Source of the DNA: Mikania micrantha
Taxonomy: Eukaryota; Streptophyta; Magnoliopsida; Asterales; Asteraceae
NCBI GenBank assembly: GCA_009363875.1
Contig: CM018695.1
Span: forward strand, 18,076,755 to 18,140,754
Direction: 5' to 3'
Length of the DNA: 64,000 nucleotides
The notes under the pieces are model-generated. The model saw nothing but the letters and a program-made list of their open reading frames with translations. It had not been told where the DNA came from and searched no databases. Position 1 is the stretch's first letter. Each line of letters starts with the position of its first letter. Position numbers and translations under genes: made by a program. Below are positions 55,852-64,000 of this stretch, piece after piece.

Positions 55852-58800
55852 ATGGTTTGAGTGAATCAAGTGCGTCGCGAACTCTTGATCTCAAACTTTT
55901 GTGCTCTTGATAAGAATTGATGACGTTTGAGTCGAAAACCCGATCATGAAGCTGAATGCATGAGGTTAGCACATCTAATTCCTGCATTACATTGTTGAAT
56001 TGATTGTTGAATATTGAAATAGAATTGATTTTGAATTATTATTTGGAACCTAAACCTTTGTCCTAAGTGTGGAATGGAGGAAATAAGGAAACGAATGTAT
56101 GATGTATGTACTATTACGTCTGGCCAACGTATTAGTACACACATGATATAAACGAAACCTTATGGAAACCATTTGATATTTAGGTCATTGAAATTAGGTA
56201 AGGTGTTAAGAATTGGTTTGAAAAGTGATTGTAGGATCACTAAGACTTGGGTTATGGTTAGTAGTAAATAGTGCCTTCGTGCACTTAAATTTGGATGTTG
56301 TGAATTGAATGTTGACTTGTGAACATGAGTTTGATGTAATTGGTGAATGTTATGACATAGTTGCATAACTTGTGATAGTGTCATTATGTGTTTTATAATA
56401 ATTGACACGAGAAATTGGTGAGAAATTTAATATAAGACCATTGTGAATGGCATTTGGGTGATAAACCACATTTGTGTGGTGAAACATGAAAGACCACAGG
56501 TGTGTGGCATTGGTTTATCTTGTAAGTCCATATTGAAATGGCATTGGATTTGATATGTAAGTCCACATCGATGTGGCATTGGGGTAATCCACTAATGGGT
56601 GGGTTAAATAGTTAATTTAACTAAATGAGTTGAATTTAGTAATAGATGTAAGAAATTAGTCAGATAAGCTGACAAAGATGTTTGTTTACACTATATGGTC
56701 AAATGCATAAAAATGACCTGTTATGATGTAAACAATACAACATGATAATGTTGTTAATGAATGTTGGGTAAATATGATGTTATCCGATTGTTGTTTAAAT
56801 ATTGGTTAAACAATTTATTGTAAGATCACGGGAGAGTGGCATTTGATTTAATCCGCATTAGTGCGAAAATAAATTGATAAAGATGGACATGGTTTGGGGT
56901 GAAAGAACTTATTAACCAAATGTTGGCATAAATTTGAAAATAGTTTGGTTGAAAATGTATTTTATGAGATATTAAGTTTGTAATTCACCCAAATCATTAT
57001 AACATCACGTAATTGTAGTAGAAAGTGTCTACTTATTGATTTGATTGTGTTGGGGTGACCCATATATGTGAGGGACCCTTATTTATGAAACTACTTGTTA
57101 AAATTAAGTAGTTGGTTGGTATACGAAATAGAATACTTGAATATGTTATTATAGGAGACTATGACCCATTGACTTGCCTATTGATGCAAGTAATTAAACA
57201 TGTCATTTAGACATGATGTTTGTTTGTGAATGATCCACATAGGTGTGGGCATCTTTTTACGAAAACATATGTTGTGAGAAGTTGATTACATGATTATATG
57301 TAATGCTATGTTTAATTAGAATTTGAGTTCTAAAGAATTGAAAATTGACAATAGTTGAAAGATTATTTATGTCTTAGGATACTTTGATTTTCCTTAAAGA
57401 CAATTGAGATGTAAGTATATGTTAATATACATAATAAATCATTTGGGCATTTACATGCGAAAATGGTTTTGTGATTGAAATTGTTTGGAACCTAAGATAT
57501 TAGTAAATGCATGATCATGATGTATTGAAGAGGTGGTGGGTTAGCGGCTGGGCATATATACGTATACCCTATCCATAAACTTTATTCGACGCATCAAGAA
57601 AGTGTTGGTTATAAACTTAGGTGAAATATGAGGTAGAATGAGAAATGACTTATACATTTTGGCATAAGTGTCGTAAGTCATTATTGATTAAAAATTTAAA
57701 CTGTTATGGGCTTGATATGCCTTAAGTAAAAATAAAGTGTTTCAACACTTGATGTTGTTATACACTATTTCATGTTTTGACATAAGTGTCATAACAAATG
57801 AAATTGTTAATATAAACATGTGATTGTGAAAGCTGCTTATGCTTTACTTGAAAGAAGCTATAGCTAACACATGTTTGTAGATTGATGTGATTATTTGATT
57901 TGTATAATAAGAAGTTTGTGAATTTCTTGAATTGAACTATCCTTGTGTGATAGGATGAGGATATAAATGAGTAATGTATTCTGTATGTGATACCATTATC
58001 ATGAGTTGAAAAAGAGTAATTACGTCTCGTGATATGGGTTTAATACCTTAGTAAATCACTAAAGAATACAAATAGAGTTGTGTAAGATAGTTTCATTGTT
58101 ATATTGATGTTTTCAACTGGTTATGACATTTTAAAATAATCAGTGCCTGTTAACATCATCTATATAACATTGGACTTTCAAGAATTGATATATTATGCAT
58201 AAGTGAAGAAAACCATAAAAAATATGAAAGGTGGATAATAGAAACAAGTATAGACATAATGTGATTTTGTGGTAAATACTTGTGGTACATATTCATTTAA
58301 GTCATTGAATTGGTTATTGGTTGTATCATATAAATTGATTTAGTTTCAGGGGCAAAGCAAATTGCTAAAGCTCCGTATTGGTTGGTATATATCGATATGC
58401 AAGAATTGTTGTGTTGACTAAATGACTACTTGATAAGTGTTTAGTAGTGCTTTGAAATTTGTAAATTGAACATCCCATAAAGGCGATGGTCATAGTTGGT
58501 TATGAAAATTCTTGGGTTCATAACTACTTGATTTTATTGATTTAAGTGCACATGAACCATTGGTAACAAGCAAAACGAAATACTAATATATTGAGTGTAT
58601 TAGTATGAAATGTTGAATTAATTGGTATTATATGGTGGAAGTACCGGAGGGAGAACACCATATATGAAATAGTAAGTTATTTAACTTACTAAAAAACTAT
58701 ATATGTATAGTAGGTTAAGCCTACTAATCGAAATTTGATTTGTATCATTTGGTTATAAGATATATGTTTGACTAATGAAAGTCAAAGTAAATGGTTATGT

Positions 58801-59788
58801 GTAAAGAGTTGATTATGTGAATAATTGATGGTAGTAGTATGTATGATATGAGTGGAATTAATCATATGGTATATAAAGTTGGTGAAGATAAGAAATCAAA
58901 CCAATTAACCATATGATCATTACAAAGTGGAACAATTCATATGATAAGTTATATGATTGTTGGGTGAGTCAAATTGACTTTATGTGATGTTTGACTTTAA
59001 AAAGTCAAAATTATGCCTATTTATAAAGAAATAGGATACCTAAGATATGTATAAATGGTATTTATACATAATTTATACATATGATGGAATGAATAATTAG
59101 GAGATTGTTCAAATGAGAGGTGTATAGAAATACACTTGAGTGTATGATGTGGTTTGAATTAATAAAGTCAAACCAAATAACATGTTATGGGGATTAATAT
59201 ACAAATCTTAAGTATGTTGATTTCATATATGTATGAAATACTTAAGAAAGCTAATTGATATGCAATAGTTATGTGTAAGGGAATAATGCATGTATAGAGT
59301 TATATGATTCACAAAATGTGTAGAAATTGATTTGATCAAAGTTTGACTTAAAAAGTCAAACTACACAAACTATGGATGGGAAGATGATAACTCAAGTAAT
59401 AGGACTTGAGAATAAGTAAAGATTTAACCACAATGATGCGTGATAATAGAGGGTTGGAATGATGACTTTTGAGTTCTAATTAGTTGAGTAAACTCAAATA
59501 GAAAGTTGTTCATAGTTTCCATTGTAGCTATGTTGGGGGTTATGAACAATGTTGTGTTCAGAGGAGTTAAAGTCTGTAAGAAGACTAATTTGATTATGCT
59601 ATCGAGTGATAACATAGCATGTGTTGTAGTTGAGCAAGTAATTGGCTGATAAATCCGCTTATATACTAATTTATGAATTGGAAATTGATACTAGATTGAA
59701 TTAGGTTGAAAAGAGAAAGAGTGAGATAATGAAATATTACTCACATCTTCTTTGAGGTGTAAACAGGTTTCGGGGACGAAACCTTTGT
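55852..59788 (+). other. Non-coding internal domain of the LARD
   Basis: About 3.9 kb holds no frame longer than about 90 codons and no motif of gag, protease, reverse transcriptase or integrase. Between 56450 and 56850 short inverted repeats recur, for example ACCACATTTGTGTGGT, ACCACAGGTGTGTGGC and TCCACATCGATGTGGC, often followed by ATTGG. Another copy of the LTR hairpin type lies at 58630-58663. The sequence is presumably a structural RNA/packaging region (inference). Confidence 0.75.
58630..58663 (+). other. Internal member of the covarying hairpin family
   Basis: The stem ATATGGTG pairs with CACCATAT, extended by one T-A pair outside, around the loop GAAGTACCGGAGGGAGAA. The length is the same 34 nt, and the loop matches the LTR units while stem positions 1 and 6 have changed on both sides. 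Confidence 0.75.
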
Positions 59789-59800
59789 AAGGAGGGGAGA
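59789..59800 (+). other. Polypurine tract of the LARD
   Basis: AAGGAGGGGAGA lies two bases before the 3' LTR. The 40 bases around it, including CAGGTTTCGGGGACGAAACC, closely match the minus-strand sequence before the 3' LTR of the Tekay-like element (20633-20674). Confidence 0.88.
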
Positions 59801-59802
59801 TT

Positions 59803-62678
59803 TGTAACGACCCGTTTCGATAAATTATTATAATATAATGTATCGGGTGAAATTTCTAGTTAAGTATTTATTTAACTAATATTTGAAGTATGTTGATAAG
59901 TTAAATTAAATAACTAAGTTAGTTAACTTGGTTATATATTAAAAGTTTGATGGGTTTAAGTTGCCAATTAGGCAAACTTGAATTATGAAGAGATAAGAGA
60001 CCTTGACTTAGTCAAAGTCTCATATCTCTTGTTCTTGTGTGTGTGTTTACGTGAAGAAGCCAAGGGGAGGAGAAAAAGAAGATCAAGCCCTAGCTTCAAA
60101 TTCGTTGATTTCTTGGTCAAAACTAGAGATTGAAGCTTCTAATCCTATCTATAAGTGTTGTCTAACATCTTGTAAGTGATTTTAACTTCATTCTTGATGA
60201 TTTTTGTGAGTTCTTGAGATGAACAAGATACGGGTTAAACTCAAATCTTGAAATTGGTTGTTAAGATGAGTTAGAAACCATGAATCTATGCTTGTTTTGT
60301 GTTTAGAACAACCAAACTACTAGTTATTATGTTATTTGTTGAATTTGATTTGGTATGGATTTGGGTAACTTGAGAAGTTAAAAGAAAATTCATATGATAG
60401 TGTTTATCAACTAGTAGGAAGGTTGAAGGCATGGTTTTGATTGTGTGATGCATCAATTTTGATTAATCTTATATAAAAATGATGAATTGGTGATTTTGAG
60501 TGGGATTGGTTAATGTTTAAACATTATAGAGATTAGTGTAATAGATTGATGCACACAAAGTGTTTGTAGAAATGCCAATAGTTTGATTTTTTTAGTCAAA
60601 GTTGGTGAAGTGAATCATGAAACTTGTTTGAAGTGATTATCATTGTAAAATAAAGAATTTGATAGTCAATTAATTGACTTAGATAAGTCAATGTAAATCT
60701 TAACTAGAATGATAGTTAAGAGAATTGAAATTTGATGTGAAATAGGTGGTGGTATTGAAGTGCAAAGGAAAGTCAAAGAGAAGACAAATCACCATTTGTT
60801 AATCTCTAATCCTAGTGCGAAGGTAAGTTATCTAACTTGCTAAACACCATATATGTGAAGTAGTAATAGTCTACTTATTGAATTTGTTTGACTATGGATG
60901 GTTTGGTTCATAGTGTTGTTGTTGATTTGGGCAGTTTGACTTATTTAGTCAAACTGTGTGTATCTAATGTGGCGCTTGAATTGTGATTAGTTGCAAGTAC
61001 ATCGAGTGTCAATTGATGTGCTATTCTAATACTTGAATTGAATTGACTATGAATTGATAAATTCATAGATAGATTTTGGTTGAGTAAATTGAATTGACTA
61101 TGAATTTATAAATTCATAGATATAGTTTGGTTGAGTGAGTTGGATTGTAATTATGTGTAGTCCACTAATTGAGTTGAATAGACTATGAATGGTTGAATAC
61201 CTACTTGAATGGAATTGGTTATGAATTGTTAAATTCATACTTGAATTGGATTAATTATGAATTGTTAGTTCATAATTGTAATTGAATTGATTGTTAAGTT
61301 TGACTTTATTTAGTCAAACTGACTATAGATCATAATGTTTGAATTGTGATATTAAGAAATTGAATTGAATAACAATTGATTTGGGGAAATCTATGATGGA
61401 AGGATTAGAGTGTGAACATCATAGTAAATTGTTTTGGTTAATTGAAATCTATGATGGAAGGACTAGAGTGTGAACATCATAGTAAATTGTTTGGTTGATT
61501 GAAATCTATGATGGAAGGACTAGAGTGTGAACATCATAGTATGAATTGAAATTGTTGATTACTTCACCACTTGAATGTGGAAGTAAAATTTGGTAAGTTA
61601 TGATGGAAGTACTTGAGTGAGAACATCATAACTATGTTGAATATCAATTGTCACTTGATTGTGATAATTGAGTTGATTTGGTTGAAATTGGTTAATTGAG
61701 TTAAATTTGTTTGGAAATCTATAATGGAATTACCTAAGGGTGAACATTATAGTAATTTTTGTTGAAATATGATTGGTTATTAACGGTATAACTAATTGAA
61801 TTGATTTGAATGGAAGTTGGAGGGTTAAACCTTTTGTGGTGACTTTGACCCATTTTGAGGTCTTGATTTCATCATAGATGGATATGGTGTCAAATTATGT
61901 GTGAATTCTTTATATTATGATCCAAACATGATAATACTCCATATTATATGTATATGGATGATGGAAATAGGTTTTGGAAGGGTCAGAGCATTAATTGCTT
62001 GAAATTGAAATTTTGACCCGTTTTGAGGATTTGATGTCCAATTATGTTTGGATATGAAATGATGTAATTTGATGATTTGAATCCAAGTAATATGGTTGAA
62101 TAGACCTTTTGGATGTGTGAAATCACTTTGAAAAGTGAAAGAACGAAAACGGGTCTTCGGATGGGTCAAAACTGCACAAAACTGGAAGTTGCTGCACCAA
62201 AGTGCAGAAGACCATAAGCTACGGCCCTGGGACCATAAGCTACGGCCTGGGTAGCTGAACTTTCTGATTTACGGCCCTGAGAGAGTAGGCTACGGCCTAC
62301 CTTACGGCCCTGACCAAAATTGATGTGTTTTGCCATTTTTGGGTTGGGGGACCATTAGGGATAATCTTACTTAGTTCTTATGAACTAATGGTGAAATTAT
62401 ATGTGGTGTTTGCAGGTCGAAGTTAGATGATGCGTTAAAGCTCATGATCGGGGCGCGTAAGTTGCAAGTTCAAACGTTTCGGAAATTTTTGATGGTGGGG
62501 TTTTCATACAACCTATTGTATGATGATTTTTAAATGTAATTAGTCATTTAACAAGTATATATTACTTGTGTAAATGTTTTTGACGCTTCCGCATACATTT
62601 TTGATAATGTTTTGGGTTAAAACTGAACTGGGACCTAAATTTGACACGTGTAAGCGTGTATGGATTTTGGGTGTTACA
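59803..62678 (+). repeat. 3' LTR of the LARD
   Basis: 2876 bp, nearly identical to 51876-54752 and without the internal duplication. It shares AAAATTGATGTGTTTTGCC with the duplicated segment, whereas the first 5' copy reads AAATTGATGTGTGTTTTGCC. Confidence 0.92.
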
Positions 62679-63425
62679 TTTTACGAATGTTTTAGAGAAA
62701 CCACTTTTTGTGGTCCAATATTTTTACTAATTTATTGCGCTTATTAGGTACATCATGATTTTTGTACTTTTTACGGGTGTCGATCATCACAAGAACTATG
62801 TTACATTAGGGGTTGGTTTGTACACAGCGAAACCATTGATGCATACAAATGGTTTCTTAATGCCTTTCTTAAAGCTCACGTGAAACCATCGCTTTTGGTT
62901 CTAACGGACCAAGATCCTTCCATGAAGCAAGCTATCTCTCAAGTGCTACATAATTCACGACATCAGTTATGTATGTGGCACGTGATGAAAAAACTATCGC
63001 TTAAGGTATTAAAACACATTATAATGTGACATGTATATATATATATTTACGACTATGGTTACTATCATACTAATAATGATACGTTTTTTTACACAGTTGT
63101 CTAGCGATTTCTTAAACAACACAGATTTTAGGTTGTGTATTCATCGTTTGGTGTGGAATTTGTATATATGCCCGACTACCTTTGAAAAACCGTGGGATGA
63201 CCTTATTTCAACGTTACAACTAGGAGCACACGCTTGGTTGAGCGACATGTATGCGATTAAGAGTCAATGGGTTCCTGCATATTTTCAAGTATTGCCAGTG
63301 TATTGATTAATGAAGACAACATCTAGGTGTGAGAGTTCTAATGCTTCTTTAAAGGTTAATTCAAGTGGCGCGAATATATCTTATGCTATGACACATCAAT
63401 AGAAAGCCAACGTTATAGGAAACGT

Positions 63426-64000
63426 TTGTGTAACATTCATGTAATTTATAATAAACAAATATATTTATTAAATAATTTATGACGTCATTTAATATTTTCA
63501 TCTGAGTTTATATACATATATAGGTGTAATTATATATGTATATATATATATATATGAGAAAACAAAATTTAAACTTATTTAATATGCATATATAGGCATA
63601 TATATGGTTAAATATGTATGTAATTATTTAAAACTAGACAAATTAAAAATGTAAAAACAAAAACATATTTTTAAGGATGTTTATAAAATTATAATGAACT
63701 TTATAAGATTTAAAAACTTATTTGTAAATACGTAATTTAAACAAATAAATAAATTTTGGTTATAAAAATTTTAATAAAAATCTCAAAAACATTTTATTAA
63801 ATAAATAAAATATTTATAAAATTTAAAATACTTTAATAATAATTAAATTTCATAAACTTTAAATAAATATTACAAATAACTTTGTTTAATCTAAGACATC
63901 ATAATTAATTTAATTATATTAGTTTTATAGCGTTAAATTAATTAAACCAAATTATAACAAATTAGAAATCATGGTTTTAATAAAGTTGAAGGGTAATTAT
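63426..64000. other. AT-rich 3' edge
   Basis: Very AT-rich sequence with a (TA)n run at about 63534-63554. I see no gene. It may still belong to the MULE whose transposase fragment precedes it. Confidence 0.4.

Larger units (their letters stand above)
51876..62678 (+). mobile_element. Non-autonomous LTR retrotransposon (LARD-like), 10.8 kb
   Basis: The LTRs of 2877 bp (51876-54752) and 2876 bp (59803-62678) begin TGTAACGACCCGTTTCGATA and end GGGTGTTACA. A perfect 5 bp duplication TTTTA lies at 51871-51875 and 62679-62683. A tRNA-iMet primer site follows the 5' side and a polypurine tract precedes the 3' LTR, but the interior (55835-59802) has no gag, pol or other credible gene. A partial second copy of the 5' LTR (54755-55834) is inserted. 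LTRs are nearly identical by eye (a small indel near 54385, AAATTTTTG vs CATTTTTG near the end), so insertion is recent. It lies in an intron of the FAR1-like pseudogene. Confidence 0.92.
51257..63425 (+). pseudogene. FAR1-like MULE transposase pseudogene split by the LARD
   Basis: The left exon (51257-51620) reads DFKNFSQAIRH, then after a frame change LFLDRLRDCVQNLPYF, then FGDVLAFDATYYTNK (first catalytic Asp). The exon ends AACAA and a GTAATT donor follows. The acceptor TTATTAG at 62741-62747 restores the codon: NK joins YIMIFVLFTGVDHHKNYVTL. LLVLTDQDPSMKQAI (second Asp) and QLCMWHVMKKLSLK follow, then an intron (about 63006-63097). Next come FRLCIHRLVWNLYICP, WLSDMYAIKSQWVPAYFQ, TTSRCESSNASLK (third acidic residue) and SIESQRYRKRLC. 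At least three frameshifts (about 51430, 62835, 63380) and an in-frame TGA (about 63304) are present. There is no FAR1 zinc finger or terminal repeats in the window. The 5' side is cut by the gypsy fragment. Confidence 0.85.

Noticed and set aside
53988..62169. An identical 84-codon minus-strand frame occurring three times (53988, 55071, 61915)
   Set aside because: It lies in the LTR and is repeated only because the LTR is. It is antisense, has no motif, and its conservation reflects recent duplication, not selection.

Overview
This is repeat-dominated nuclear DNA of a flowering plant. Evidence: a spliced plant aldo-keto reductase gene, FAR1-type Mutator transposases, chromodomain (Tekay/Del-like) gypsy elements primed by initiator tRNA-Met, Ty1/copia and Athila remnants, TS/Au-like SINEs, and many hAT and Mutator MITEs. 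The style of the repeats suggests Asteraceae, which is inference only. There is no bacterial, organellar or CRISPR content.

Layout. 1-6.1 kb: AT-rich DNA with MITEs, a truncated SINE, an Athila-type gag/protease relic, and a SINE split by a hAT MITE. 6.19-13.2 kb: a 7 kb Mutator-like element (MULE). It carries a five-exon FAR1-DDE transposase fused to an OTU protease domain and a decayed Athila-ORF1-like gene, and a 343 bp MITE with matching ends lies just upstream. 13.2-29.3 kb: a TGGTGTTT-rich block interrupted by a hAT element and by a young full-length Tekay-like retrotransposon on the minus strand (18338-27863).

29.8-35.6 kb: the only apparently intact host gene, an 11-exon aldo-keto reductase. 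Its introns hold a TRIM-like LTR element, a Mutator element and a MITE. 35.8-38.5 kb: Ty1/copia wreckage. 40.4-43.9 kb: a chain of foldback elements joined by (TA)n tracts. 43.9-51.3 kb: a truncated second gypsy element (3' LTR plus decayed pol). 51.3-63.4 kb: a FAR1/MULE pseudogene whose intron received a 10.8 kb non-autonomous LTR element of the LARD type. That element has 2.88 kb LTRs, no coding capacity, and a partial tandem duplication of its 5' LTR.

The most interesting signals are: (1) a family of 34-nt hairpins in the LARD, with compensatory stem changes and a conserved loop; (2) a shared box next to the polypurine tract that ties the LARD to the Tekay element; (3) the MULE combining transposase, OTU domain and a second gene. 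Everything here is hand reading; no alignment or database search was run.
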